NCBI GenBank assembly: GCA_945862415.1
Contig: CAMAYP010000005.1
Location: forward strand, 1-45,412
From: Chryseobacterium gleum
GTDB taxonomy: Bacteria > Bacteroidota > Bacteroidia > Flavobacteriales_D > Sanyastnellaceae
Reading direction: 5' to 3'
DNA length: 45,412 bases
In this document: positions 19,638 to 28,197 of the stretch, one piece after another
Position numbering within the stretch: the first letter of the stretch is position 1
Layout: every line of letters starts with the position of its first letter
Program-made: the position numbers and the translations under genes
The notes under the pieces: generated by a model
Told to the model about the DNA's origin: nothing
The model's database searches: none
Seen by the model: the letters and a program-made list of their open reading frames with translations, nothing else

Positions 19638-19760
19638 CTAAACCTTAACTAAAACTAACTATACTAATTGAAGCATTCGACATGCTTCAGCCGTGTGTTA
19701 CTTACTTTTTATGTGCAAGCTCAACAGGTGGCTTGCCTCTTTTTTATAACAACTCTCTAG
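19638..19760 (-). ncRNA. Candidate structured RNA or 3' UTR element between FecR gene and terminator
   Basis: Read on the minus strand, this gap holds two hairpins ahead of the terminator. The first is a 6-bp stem GCAAGC/GCTTGC (19736-19731 with 19720-19715) with a 10-base loop; the second is a 7-bp stem GAAGCAT/ATGCTTC (19688-19682 with 19676-19670). An A-rich linker lies between them. The first loop contains CACCTGT, which is exactly complementary to ACAGGTG just after the FecR stop (near 19780), so an alternative pairing is possible. No promoter matching TAnnTTTG is visible, so it may be part of the operon mRNA. On the plus strand the first hairpin is followed by CTCTTTTTT and would read as a weak terminator. 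Confidence 0.35.
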
Positions 19761-19785
19761 ATTTTGATAAGTTGCACCTGTGCTT

Positions 19786-20610
19786 TTATTTAACAGTTGG
19801 TGCGTCCTCGATCTTAACCACGCTATCACCCATCATCGTAAACTTCAATCCCATGGGCAAGCAAATCAGTTGCAATGCCTCTTCCAAGTTCTTGTTGCTA
19901 AATCTTCCGGTGTACATTCTGCCATCAAGCGAAGGCAACTGAAACGTCACATTGAATTGACGCGCGAGTTCTTCAAACACGGCAGCAAGGGCTGCTTCGC
20001 GATAAATAAACTCACCGTTGCGCCAATCTGATTCGGTAAGATCGAATTCACCAACGAGCAAACGACCGTTATCCAAGACAGCCATGAAGCCCGGGGCAAT
20101 TTCAACGGACTGCTTGCCTGCGCTCACCCGAACACGTCCGGTGCGACAGGCTACCTTAAAATCTTCATTTCTAGAGTATACATCGAAAGAAGTACCCAAC
20201 ACTTCAACCACACCTGTGGGGGTCACTACTTGAAATTTGTTCCCTTTGACAACCTCAAAAAAGGCCTGACCATTCAGTTCCAATGTACGCTCGTCATCCC
20301 AATTGTCAGAAAAAGTCAGCGTCGAACCCGCGTTCAACACAGCCATTGAGGCATCGGGAAATGTAATCAACTCCTGATTGCCGTGTTCACAGGCAACTGA
20401 GCTGAGTGTTTGATTGGGCCAAAAAAGAATGAGACCAACAATGATTGCAGCGGCTGCAGCTACGGAGACCATTGGTTTCCAACTGAACGCAATAATCTTC
20501 GTTTGCGAAGGACGGCTGTTCAGTTTCGCTTGCAACTCATTCCATGCCTGATCTGTTGACTTTCCCTCAGGCACTTTCCATTGATTCAATATGTCTTGAT
20601 ACTTATTCAT
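19786..20610 (-). CDS. FecR-family anti-sigma factor
   Basis: The protein has 274 residues. A short cytoplasmic N-terminus (about 1-45, with DQAWNELQAKL) binds the sigma factor, one membrane helix follows (about 47-64, VSVAAAAAIIVGLILFW), then a periplasmic FecR domain (NAGSTLTFSDNWDDERTLELNGQAFFEV and TPTGVVEVLGTSFDVYSR are diagnostic). The C-terminal DUF4974-type domain starts around residue 210 (FIYREAALAAVFEELARQF) and resembles an STN fold. It should pass the signal from the STN domain of the TonB receptor to the ECF sigma factor encoded in the same cluster. In most Bacteroidota clusters fecR sits between sigma and receptor genes; here it is last. Confidence 0.93.
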   Translation of the reverse strand: MNKYQDILNQWKVPEGKSTDQAWNELQAKLNSRPSQTKIIAFSWKPMVSVAAAAAIIVGLILFWPNQTLSSVACEHGNQELITFPDASMAVLNAGSTLTFSDNWDDERTLELNGQAFFEVVKGNKFQVVTPTGVVEVLGTSFDVYSRNEDFKVACRTGRVRVSAGKQSVEIAPGFMAVLDNGRLLVGEFDLTESDWRNGEFIYREAALAAVFEELARQFNVTFQLPSLDGRMYTGRFSNKNLEEALQLICLPMGLKFTMMGDSVVKIEDAPTVK

Positions 20611-20673
20611 TCCTCAGCAAAAGCCGAAACTCTTACAACTCTTTTCTTCTTTCCCCTACCCGAACGTGAGTTT

Positions 20674-21402
20674 TTATTCGATTTCCAATAAAATTTCTTT
20701 TGTTGAAATACCGGTAACAAATCCCTTACCTCCCAAAACATTGTCGGGGCCATTCTTCAGCAGGCCTCGAATATCGCTCGAACCAAAGAAAAACGCATTC
20801 AGCAATTCGTTATTTAACACAGCGATAGTGAGTTGGTGAGTGCCTAGGCAGGAAAACGATTCCGGTTGAAGTACCAACTGACCTGTCACCAGCGGTCCGC
20901 CATACAACTCCTCAAAATTACCGGGCGCCCAAGGCAAGAGTAGGGGGTTCGCTTCGAGACACTCCAAACGCACTGCAAACTCCAAGTTGTTTGGGGCTAC
21001 TTCCCATTGAATGGAGCACTCCTCCGAACCAGTGATCGAAAGCGTGTCATTCTGTACCACAACATTGGTAATAATCGGCGGCATTTCTACGACAACACTA
21101 GCGGTATCGGAATCTCGAAACCACTCCAAAACGAGTCGTTCGCCAGGTACCGGAGTTCTGTCAGAAAGGAGTTCATACTGTTCACCTAGCAAGGCAAAAG
21201 GCGCCTTCTCGCCGTCTCCAAAAGTTAGAATCAGCAACTGATTGGTTGCTGCTCGATTTTCTTCGGTTGAAAAATCAACGGCGTCGATGGTGGGTTTCTC
21301 GTTTGCAACCCACATTGCATAAATAGCAACATCATCGAATTCATACATTGTCTCCTGCCTGCAAGAACACAAAACGAACAGGAGATATAGCCAGTTTTTC
21401 AT
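20674..21402 (-). CDS. Lipoprotein partner of the TonB receptor, DUF4249-like
   Basis: The protein has 242 residues from the ATG at 21402. The lipoprotein signal is short (LYLLFVLCSC, C14 as likely lipidation site). The mature part is beta-rich: a first half with LLILTFGDGEKAPFALLGEQYELL, and a C-terminal part NVLGGKGFVTGIST that resembles the end of DUF4249 proteins. It is about 100 residues shorter than I would expect for DUF4249, so the family call is tentative. The start overlaps the receptor stop as TGATG, which indicates translational coupling and points to a lipoprotein that sits on or works with the receptor at the cell surface. The ligand cannot be inferred. Confidence 0.75.
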   Translation of the reverse strand: MKNWLYLLFVLCSCRQETMYEFDDVAIYAMWVANEKPTIDAVDFSTEENRAATNQLLILTFGDGEKAPFALLGEQYELLSDRTPVPGERLVLEWFRDSDTASVVVEMPPIITNVVVQNDTLSITGSEECSIQWEVAPNNLEFAVRLECLEANPLLLPWAPGNFEELYGGPLVTGQLVLQPESFSCLGTHQLTIAVLNNELLNAFFFGSSDIRGLLKNGPDNVLGGKGFVTGISTKEILLEIE

Positions 21403-24041
21403 CAGAATTGGCAAGTTATGTTTATTGACGGAATTCGGCCAAGCATGCGTATCTCACGTTGATTGATGTTCACTGAATTTTGGTCTGTTCGTGCTACGCT
21501 GTATTGAACAGCTCGATAATTGGGCGTGTTGAGCAGGTTGTATACAGACATCCCCAACTGCCAACGCATTTTGTTCCATTGCCAATTACAACCGGCTGAA
21601 ATATCGGACCTGAAATAAGGAGCCGTCGTGGCACGATTGTAACCACCAAATACAGGAAACACGCTCGTCGAACCATCGGGTAGTGAATAGTTATAAGATC
21701 CCTCAAGCTTTGTATAAGGCGCTCCTTGCGCAGCAAGCACAACGAGAGCGATATTCCATGGGCCCTTTTTCCATTCGTATACCATTTTCCCCTCAGCAGC
21801 GCGGTTGTAGCTTTCGGCAACGAAGCGTTGTTCAAAGTCGTCATAATCAGATACCGCATATAGTTGCGAGTAACACACCAGGAGTCGATGCGGCGCATGT
21901 TCCCATTGCACAGCGGCGTCGAAACCTCTCGCAATGGCAACCCCTGAGTAATAGCCGTCAAAACCTGCATTCGTGTATTGACCGGCCGACGCATTCAGCA
22001 CCTGGCCTTGTGTGCGTTTATAGTAAGCCTCCAAATCGATGTTCCATTTGCCACGCGTCCAATTCACTCCAAGGAGCGCATGGTCAGCATGCATAACCGG
22101 AAAAGCACTATCAGCGAGCTGCCATTGATCAGGTACGTTTTGATACAAACTTTGATTCGTGATGCGTTGAACGAATTGGAACGAACGAACAGCCGCAGCC
22201 TTTAGAAACAACTCTCTACCCGACAACCTGTAACGAGCCGAAATTTTAGGTTCCCAGGCTAGTTTCGAAGCATCGTTTGAATAGCTATTTATGCGCACAC
22301 CGGGTTGCAAAACAAGTCTGGAGAGCGTCCATTCATCGCCCATGAAAGCAGTTGCTACAAAACCTGCTGTACTAATGGTTTTATCCGTATTTGCAGGCGT
22401 TCGCTCCTTATTGAAGATGGAAATGCGATTGAACGAAATTCCCCATTTCAGCAAATGATTGCTGCTCTTACGTTGCCAGCGATGCAATGCCGACCAGTCG
22501 TGCAGCAATACATCTCGATAAGAAAACTGCGCACTATCGGTTGCAAACAAATTATTGCGAATGGAATCGGTCGAAAAATAAAACCCTTGAAAAGATGAAT
22601 ACCCCACGCTGGTCAGCACTTCCAATCGAGGAGTAAGTTGGTGAATCCAACGAGCAGAAGCGCCTCGGTTGGCCTTGGTCGCTTCATCGCTGTAACGAAT
22701 ATCAGACACATTGAGTACCTCAGCGCCCGAAGTGTCGGCATACGCGAAACTCATTTCATCGCGTGAGGCATAAAAGGAGAGATTGACTTGATGCCTTCCA
22801 GATGGACGGTAAGTGAATTTGGCGTTCAAATCTTGAAACAACAATTGCGGATCAAACTTTTCAGTTGAAGCCTGTGTCTGATCGTTTCCATCAGAGACAA
22901 TGGATGCGGAATACAAGGTCCTAAAAAGTTCGTTGTATGCAGGACCCTTTAGCCATTCGACGATAGAGCGTCGTCCGCATAAAAACAAACTTGCCTTACC
23001 TGTAGTATCGAGCGGTGTTTCAAGTGACCCGGAAATGCTCATTGTTCCCAATTCTATCCTTGCCGATGGTCTTCGTAAATCGCCTTCTCTTCCAACGAGC
23101 TCCACCGCACCTGCGGCACGTCCGCCCTGCGAAGCATCGGTAAGACACTTGTACACCCGCATCGATTTGACGGCGTAGGCATTAATAGAAGAAAACATTC
23201 CAAAAAAATGATCTTGGTGATAGATGTTGAATCCGTCGAAAAGCAGCTGACTCTGATCGGATGCGCTTCCGCGAATAAAGAGCCCGTTGCTATTCTCCTG
23301 AACACCGCTCACCCCGGGAACAAAATGTGCGAGTCTGAAAACATCCGACTCGCCGACGCCAAAACGCAGTCCGGACAGATTCGGGTTGATGGTTATCGTT
23401 GAAGGCATGCTTTCGAAAAGCATCGGTTTTACGGACGTTGCGCGTATATCAACATCAGGTAATAAAGCATGGGCGGCTACCAACTCAACAATTGCACTCT
23501 TGTTTTTTTCGGACCAGGTAAATGGCAATCGAAAATTGACGTAACCCATATAATTCACAACGAGCGTATCGTTCACGAAGGGCCCTTCGTAGACTAGCAC
23601 AAACTTACCCTCCGCATCGGTAGTTGCATAAGCACCCGCATTCAACGCGGCAACAGCAGCAAATGGCAATGTCTCGCCATTGAGTCGATCACGAACAACG
23701 CCGGAAAACGTGTTTGGCTGCAAATTCGTTGGCACTTGGGTTAACTCGGCCAAAGGAGTAGGAAAAATGATGCAGGTATTGTTTAACCAACGAAACTGAT
23801 AGGGCGTTTCCTTGAGCAGACGCGCCAGTGCTTGATCGACCGGTGTTGCGTCGAACACTCCAGAGAAAACGTAATTAGAAAGTTCAAAGCTGTCAAATGC
23901 AAAATCGATGTCGTAGTCTTCAGACCATACGTTCAGTACTGAGGCAACCGATTGTTTGCTGATACGTTGAGTAATTTTTGTTTGCGCTGTCGAATCAGCT
24001 GCGAAAAAAAAGGCAATCGTTATACAGATAAATAGTCGCAT
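21402..24041 (-). CDS. TonB-dependent receptor with STN signalling domain
   Basis: The protein has 879 residues. A signal peptide ends DSTA|QTK (Q20). Residues about 21-93 form an STN (secretin/TonB short N-terminal) domain, which transmits ligand binding to a FecR protein. Residues about 110-190 are a carboxypeptidase-regulatory-like beta domain (TFSGVVRDRLNGETLPFAAVAALNAGAYATTDAEG). The plug domain follows (GVSGVQENSNGLFIRGSASDQSQLLFDGFNIY). The rest is a 22-strand-type barrel closing with NITCQF. Such receptors import large or scarce ligands across the outer membrane using TonB energy. The gene starts 6 bases after the sigma stop and is coupled to the lipoprotein gene. The regulatory domain plus sigma/FecR implies ligand-induced expression. 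Confidence 0.95.
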   Translation of the reverse strand: MRLFICITIAFFFAADSTAQTKITQRISKQSVASVLNVWSEDYDIDFAFDSFELSNYVFSGVFDATPVDQALARLLKETPYQFRWLNNTCIIFPTPLAELTQVPTNLQPNTFSGVVRDRLNGETLPFAAVAALNAGAYATTDAEGKFVLVYEGPFVNDTLVVNYMGYVNFRLPFTWSEKNKSAIVELVAAHALLPDVDIRATSVKPMLFESMPSTITINPNLSGLRFGVGESDVFRLAHFVPGVSGVQENSNGLFIRGSASDQSQLLFDGFNIYHQDHFFGMFSSINAYAVKSMRVYKCLTDASQGGRAAGAVELVGREGDLRRPSARIELGTMSISGSLETPLDTTGKASLFLCGRRSIVEWLKGPAYNELFRTLYSASIVSDGNDQTQASTEKFDPQLLFQDLNAKFTYRPSGRHQVNLSFYASRDEMSFAYADTSGAEVLNVSDIRYSDEATKANRGASARWIHQLTPRLEVLTSVGYSSFQGFYFSTDSIRNNLFATDSAQFSYRDVLLHDWSALHRWQRKSSNHLLKWGISFNRISIFNKERTPANTDKTISTAGFVATAFMGDEWTLSRLVLQPGVRINSYSNDASKLAWEPKISARYRLSGRELFLKAAAVRSFQFVQRITNQSLYQNVPDQWQLADSAFPVMHADHALLGVNWTRGKWNIDLEAYYKRTQGQVLNASAGQYTNAGFDGYYSGVAIARGFDAAVQWEHAPHRLLVCYSQLYAVSDYDDFEQRFVAESYNRAAEGKMVYEWKKGPWNIALVVLAAQGAPYTKLEGSYNYSLPDGSTSVFPVFGGYNRATTAPYFRSDISAGCNWQWNKMRWQLGMSVYNLLNTPNYRAVQYSVARTDQNSVNINQREIRMLGRIPSINITCQF

Positions 24042-24047
24042 GGCACA

Positions 24048-24566
24048 TCAGAGTTCAGTGCCCAGTTGGTCGCGAAAAATCTGCAGTACTTTACTCATCC
24101 GCTTTTCAATTGCTTTCACTGAAAGCCCAAGTCGGTCAGCGATTTCCTGGTAGGTCAAATCTTCCAGTCGATTCATCAGAAACACTTCGCGACCTCCATC
24201 GGGTAGGGCGGCGATGACCGATTGCAATCGAGCTTCGTATTCATTCATTTCGACCATCTTTTCAGGCGTATCAAAATCGCGGTCGCTGGAACCTTGCTTT
24301 TGAAACTTGTAAAACAACTGCTGTCGTTTTTGGTAGTTGATGGTTTGGTTTTGAGCGATTTTATAGAGGTATGCCTTCAACGTAGATCGTTCAACCCGAT
24401 CGCGGCTCTCCCATAGCTTAATAAAAGAATCCTGCGCCAGGTCTTCGGCCAACTCCATATCGCCGCAGCGATAGTATATGAAGTTACGCACGGGCTTATA
24501 CCAATCGCTGAAGGCTCGCTGAAACTCAGCATGGGTAAGGGCGTTGGCAGAACCGGGAGGTGTCAT
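24048..24566 (-). CDS. ECF-family RNA polymerase sigma factor
   Basis: The protein has 172 residues from the ATG at 24566; the frame is open to a TTG at 24653, but the shorter form has the usual ECF length. Region 2 is at about 18-80 (RNFIYYRCGDMELAEDLAQDSFIKLWE, the core-binding and -10 recognition helices). Region 4 is at about 113-163, with the helix-turn-helix YQEIADRLGLSVKAIEKRMSKV. First gene of the four-gene receptor operon. It should direct RNA polymerase to that operon when the FecR protein relays ligand binding. I could not find a convincing housekeeping promoter upstream, so it may depend on its own or another sigma factor. Confidence 0.95.
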   Translation of the reverse strand: MTPPGSANALTHAEFQRAFSDWYKPVRNFIYYRCGDMELAEDLAQDSFIKLWESRDRVERSTLKAYLYKIAQNQTINYQKRQQLFYKFQKQGSSDRDFDTPEKMVEMNEYEARLQSVIAALPDGGREVFLMNRLEDLTYQEIADRLGLSVKAIEKRMSKVLQIFRDQLGTEL

Positions 24567-24647
24567 ACGTTGGGTCGATGGTTGCAGGTTTCGACAGTGG
24601 CAATGATAGTGTATAGACTCAACATAGAAAAACGGAGTTGCATCTGT

Positions 24648-24675
24648 TTGCAATGGGTCTGCTTTTATACATTTG
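24648..24675 (+). promoter_or_regulatory. Bacteroidota promoter for the epimerase/MORN unit
   Basis: TTG (24648-24650), 17 bases, then TACATTTG (24668-24675), an exact consensus match. Expected transcription start is near 24680, with a leader of about 27 bases before the ATG at 24707. Confidence 0.75.
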
Positions 24676-24706
24676 CTCTGTAGCAGTCAATGACACTGTG
24701 CAAACT

Positions 24707-25678
24707 ATGGAATCTACCACACTGATAATTGGAGCATCGGGCCAAATAGGCATTGAACTTACGATGGCTCTTCGCAAAAAAATGGGCAGCCAACGGGTTA
24801 TTGCCTCCGACATACGAGCCACCAACGAACCCGATTTGCTGAGCGGCCCTTATGAAATTCTCGATGTATTGGACAAGCCATCGTTAGAGGCTGTCATTAC
24901 CAAACACAATGTAACCGAGGTTTACTTGCTTGCTGCATTGCTTTCGGCAACGGCAGAAAAGAATCCGGAGTTTGCATGGCGCCTCAACATGGAAGGCCTG
25001 TTCAATGTGCTCGAATTAGCAAAAGCTAAAAAAATCACGAAAGTTTTTTGGCCTAGCTCAATCGCAGTGTTTGGCCCGAGCACACCCCGACACAATACAC
25101 CACAGCACACCACCATGGAACCAACCACGGTGTATGGCATATCCAAACTTGCAGGCGAACGTTGGTGCGCATACTACCACGAACGATACGGCGTCGACGT
25201 GCGCAGCATTCGATATCCGGGCCTCATTGGCTTTCGTTCAGAGCCAGGAGGCGGCACTACCGATTACGCAGTCGACATTTTTCACAAAGCCATCGAGACA
25301 GGAAATTACACGTGCTTCCTGAAGGCCGACACCGAACTGCCTATGATGATGATGGAAGATGCCATACGCGCCACCATCAGCATCATGGAAGCGCCATCAG
25401 AAGCTATACGTGAGCGAGGTGGTTACAACATAGCCGGCTGCAGTTTCACTCCATCACAACTGTCCCAAATCATTCAACGCACGATACCCACCTTCTCGAT
25501 TGCCTATGAACCCGATTTTCGTCAGGCCATAGCAGATTCATGGCCGGCAAGCATCGACGATAGCTCGGCCCGCAGCGATTGGGGCTGGCAGCGTGAATTC
25601 GATACGGATAAGCTTTGTGCAACGATGCTCTCCGAAATTGGTAAAAAAAAAGTAGCGACTCTTGAAACCCATGCGTGA
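24707..25678 (+). CDS. NAD-dependent epimerase/dehydratase family, probable short-chain L-threonine 3-dehydrogenase
   Basis: The protein has 323 residues. The extended short-chain dehydrogenase fold is clear: NAD-binding GASGQIG (9-15), the acidic residue D35 that favours NAD over NADP, and the catalytic pair Y143/K147 in TVYGISKLAGE. The length, the LLSATAEKNPEFAWRLNM segment and the SIRYPGLIGF---PGGGTTDYAVDIF segment fit the epimerase-like threonine dehydrogenases known from Flavobacterium and others. These oxidise L-threonine to 2-amino-3-oxobutyrate, the first step to glycine and acetyl-CoA. A nucleotide-sugar epimerase remains possible. The ATG at 24707 is supported by the promoter upstream; the longer TTG start at 24638 lies before it. 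Confidence 0.85.
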   Translation: MESTTLIIGASGQIGIELTMALRKKMGSQRVIASDIRATNEPDLLSGPYEILDVLDKPSLEAVITKHNVTEVYLLAALLSATAEKNPEFAWRLNMEGLFNVLELAKAKKITKVFWPSSIAVFGPSTPRHNTPQHTTMEPTTVYGISKLAGERWCAYYHERYGVDVRSIRYPGLIGFRSEPGGGTTDYAVDIFHKAIETGNYTCFLKADTELPMMMMEDAIRATISIMEAPSEAIRERGGYNIAGCSFTPSQLSQIIQRTIPTFSIAYEPDFRQAIADSWPASIDDSSARSDWGWQREFDTDKLCATMLSEIGKKKVATLETHA

Positions 25679-25737
25679 GTTGGTCGTATAGGCACCGTGC
25701 ACGTCAATTCGTGCACTCATCTAATACGAAAAACTAT

Positions 25738-26616
25738 ATGCGATTCTCATCCGAAATCAAGCGGGGGCTATGTTCTGTATTTGCCTTCGTTTGGATTACT
25801 GTTCAATCGGCTCAAGGCCAACAATTCAATGCAACCGATGCCAAAGGCCTTAAGCAAGGAAGTTGGATCATCCAAGGCTCCATGCTTAAAGACCCCGCCT
25901 ATGCTCCCAACGCGAAAGTTGAAGAAGGAGCGTACGTCAACAATGAAAAGGAAGGAATGTGGAAGCGTTACTGGCCCAATGGAGTCGTGCGATCAGAGAT
26001 TTACTACGAATATGGCAAGCCGGAAGGACCCTACAAGCTCTACTATGCGAATGGCAAAGTGGAAGAAACAGGCCGCTGGCACGATGGCAAACTGACGGAT
26101 CGAGTCCAGCGTTACCATTCGAGTGGCATTTTGAAAGAAGAATTAACCTACGACAAGGAAGGCAATCGTCATGGCAGGCAGCAATACTATCATGAAAACG
26201 GAACCTTGGCCCTGGAAGTAGACATGCAGCAAGGAGCAGAGCACGGCATGCAAAAACGGTATGACGAGCAAGGTCAGCTCATGGAGGAGCGCAACTTCGA
26301 CAACGGTAAATCGAAACCGGGCGGGGTTAAATCGTACATGACTCCGCAGCAAACAAAAGCATCTCAAATGGGTGCAAGTCAAGTGGGACAAAGCGAGGAA
26401 CGTAAAACAAATGGTGCCCAACCTTTCGACCCCAACGGCCACAATGTTTTGTACGACAAAAACGGAAACATCTGTGTAAACGGCGACTTTATGAACGGGA
26501 AACTCTACAACGGCCGCGTATTTCATTACAATGCCGATGGTCTGAAGACGGGTACAGAAATGTTTACCCGCGGCAAGAGCAATGGAAAAATCGCTCCCGA
26601 CAACAACAATCAATAA
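25738..26616 (+). CDS. Exported MORN-repeat (YwqK-like) protein
   Basis: The protein has 292 residues. A signal peptide ends around QSA|QGQQF. The mature protein is a string of MORN-type repeats of roughly 20-23 residues with the pattern G--K-YY-NG---E--Y--GK: for example GMWKRYWPNGVVRSEIYYEYGKPEG, then GPYKLYYANGKVEETGRWHDGK, and three or four further copies. Repeats resume at the C-terminus (YNGRVFHYNADGLKTGTEMFTRGK). A Ser/Gln-rich linker of about 30 residues separates the two blocks. MORN_2 repeats form an elongated beta structure; in Bacteroidota such exported proteins have no assigned function. It follows the epimerase by 59 bases and ends in a strong terminator. Confidence 0.85.
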   Translation: MRFSSEIKRGLCSVFAFVWITVQSAQGQQFNATDAKGLKQGSWIIQGSMLKDPAYAPNAKVEEGAYVNNEKEGMWKRYWPNGVVRSEIYYEYGKPEGPYKLYYANGKVEETGRWHDGKLTDRVQRYHSSGILKEELTYDKEGNRHGRQQYYHENGTLALEVDMQQGAEHGMQKRYDEQGQLMEERNFDNGKSKPGGVKSYMTPQQTKASQMGASQVGQSEERKTNGAQPFDPNGHNVLYDKNGNICVNGDFMNGKLYNGRVFHYNADGLKTGTEMFTRGKSNGKIAPDNNNQ

Positions 26617-26641
26617 CCTCAAAACGAAAAAATAATCAAAC

Positions 26642-26671
26642 AACCACCGCTGATAATGCGGTGGTTTTTTT
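26642..26671 (+). terminator. Intrinsic terminator after the MORN-repeat gene
   Basis: A 9-bp stem (AACCACCGC 26642-26650 with GCGGTGGTT 26658-26666) and 7-base loop, ending in a run of T residues to 26671. It separates the epimerase/MORN unit from cysS. Confidence 0.92.
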
Positions 26672-26707
26672 ATGTACGCGCTTCTCATTAGCTATTTACT
26701 TTGTGGC

Positions 26708-28180
26708 ATGGAACAGAATCTATTCATTTATAACAGCATCAATAGAGAAAAAGAACGCTTCGTGCCGATAACACCCGGACACGTTGGATTGTATGTGTGT
26801 GGTCCCACTGTTTACAGCGATGTGCACTTGGGCAATGTGCGCACATTCATGACCTTCGACATGGTGTATCGTTACCTCGTATACCTGGGATACAAGGTTC
26901 GTTACGTGCGCAACATAACGGACGTGGGCCACCTCACAGGCGACTCAGATGACGGAGAAGACAAAATTGCCAAGAAGGCGAAGCTCGAAAATTTGGAACC
27001 GATGGAAGTGGTGCAGAAATACACCAACGGCTTTCACGATGTAATGCGGATCTTCAACATACTCAACCCATCGATAGAACCGACCGCAACAGGTCACATC
27101 GTAGAGCAAATTGAGATGGTACAAGACATCATTGCCAATGGATACGCTTACGAGAGCAATGGCTCGGTGTATTTCGACGTTCGCAAGTTTGCCGAGAAAT
27201 ATCCGTATGGAAAACTCTCTGGACGCATTATCGACGAGTTGTACACCAACACGCGCGAACTGGATGGCCAAGACGAAAAGCGCGATTCGCTCGACTTTGC
27301 GCTTTGGAAAAAGGCCGACGACAGCCACCTCATGAAGTGGAACTCGCCTTGGGGTGTTGGTTTTCCGGGCTGGCACATCGAGTGCTCGGTGATGAGCACC
27401 AAGTACCTCGGTAAGTCATTCGATATACATGGTGGTGGTATGGACCTCAAGTTCCCGCACCACGAATGTGAAATTGCACAAAACGTTGGAGCAACAGGAC
27501 ATGAGCCTGTGCGCTACTGGATGCATGGAAACATGCTCACTGTAAACGGTCGCAAAATGGCCAAGAGTGAAGGCAATGGTTTCACTCCGGAAGAACTCAT
27601 CACCGGAAATCACAAACTACTCGAGAAGGGTTACAGCCCAATGACGGTGCGCTTCTTCTTCCTCATGGGGCACTATGCCAGCACGCTCGACTTCAGCAAC
27701 GAAGCACTGCAGGCTGGAGAAAAAGGATATAAGCGCATGTGCGCAGCAATGAAGGTATTGGATCAATTGAAGAGTTCCGACAAGTCTGAATTTGATGTAT
27801 CGGCATGGCGACAAGCTTGCATCGATGCTATGAATGACGACTTCAATACACCGATTGTGATTTCCCAGTTGTTTGATGGGGTGCGCGTGATCAATTCCAC
27901 CAAAGAAGGAATGATGACTCTCACCGGCGCAGATCTTGAACTTTTGAAAAGAACATTCCATGAATTCTTCTTCGACATCCTCGGACTGAGCAACGAACAA
28001 GGCGGCGGCGACAATTCAAAACTCAGCGATTCATTGGTTGAAATGATTCTCAACATGCGCAACGAGGCAAAGGCGAACAAAGACTACGCGATGTCCGACA
28101 AATTGCGCGACGCATTGGCCGCGATTCAAATTCAAATTAAAGACTCCAAAGAAGGTACTAGCTGGACATACGAAGGCTAA
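26708..28180 (+). CDS. cysS: Cysteine--tRNA ligase
   Basis: The protein has 490 residues. It charges tRNA-Cys with cysteine in the cytoplasm. Zinc-binding C31 is in [20 protein letters not shown] (40-43) is the HIGH-type ATP motif. [10 protein letters not shown] and [10 protein letters not shown] supply the other zinc ligands. KMAKS (283-287) is the KMSKS loop. The C-terminal DALR-type helical domain is present. I chose the ATG at 26708; the frame opens at an ATG at 26672 that lies against the T-run of the preceding terminator. A near-consensus -7 (TTACTTTG, 26696-26703) ends four bases before 26708, suggesting a nearly leaderless mRNA. The glutaminyl cyclase gene follows after 17 bases. Confidence 0.96.
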   Translation: MEQNLFIYNSINREKERFVPITPGHVGLYVCGPTVYSDVHLGNVRTFMTFDMVYRYLVYLGYKVRYVRNITDVGHLTGDSDDGEDKIAKKAKLENLEPMEVVQKYTNGFHDVMRIFNILNPSIEPTATGHIVEQIEMVQDIIANGYAYESNGSVYFDVRKFAEKYPYGKLSGRIIDELYTNTRELDGQDEKRDSLDFALWKKADDSHLMKWNSPWGVGFPGWHIECSVMSTKYLGKSFDIHGGGMDLKFPHHECEIAQNVGATGHEPVRYWMHGNMLTVNGRKMAKSEGNGFTPEELITGNHKLLEKGYSPMTVRFFFLMGHYASTLDFSNEALQAGEKGYKRMCAAMKVLDQLKSSDKSEFDVSAWRQACIDAMNDDFNTPIVISQLFDGVRVINSTKEGMMTLTGADLELLKRTFHEFFFDILGLSNEQGGGDNSKLSDSLVEMILNMRNEAKANKDYAMSDKLRDALAAIQIQIKDSKEGTSWTYEG

Positions 28181-28197
28181 TCTTCTAAACCGAACGC

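Noticed and set aside
19574-19785. preQ1 riboswitch ahead of the second queA
   Set aside because: A hairpin followed by an A-rich tail is present, but the tail does not pair with the loop as class I preQ1 aptamers require. Kept only as an uncharacterised structured region.
24567-24653. 29-residue N-terminal extension of the sigma factor from a TTG
   Set aside because: The extension is not seen in ECF sigma factors and overlaps the divergent promoter; the ATG at 24566 gives the usual length.
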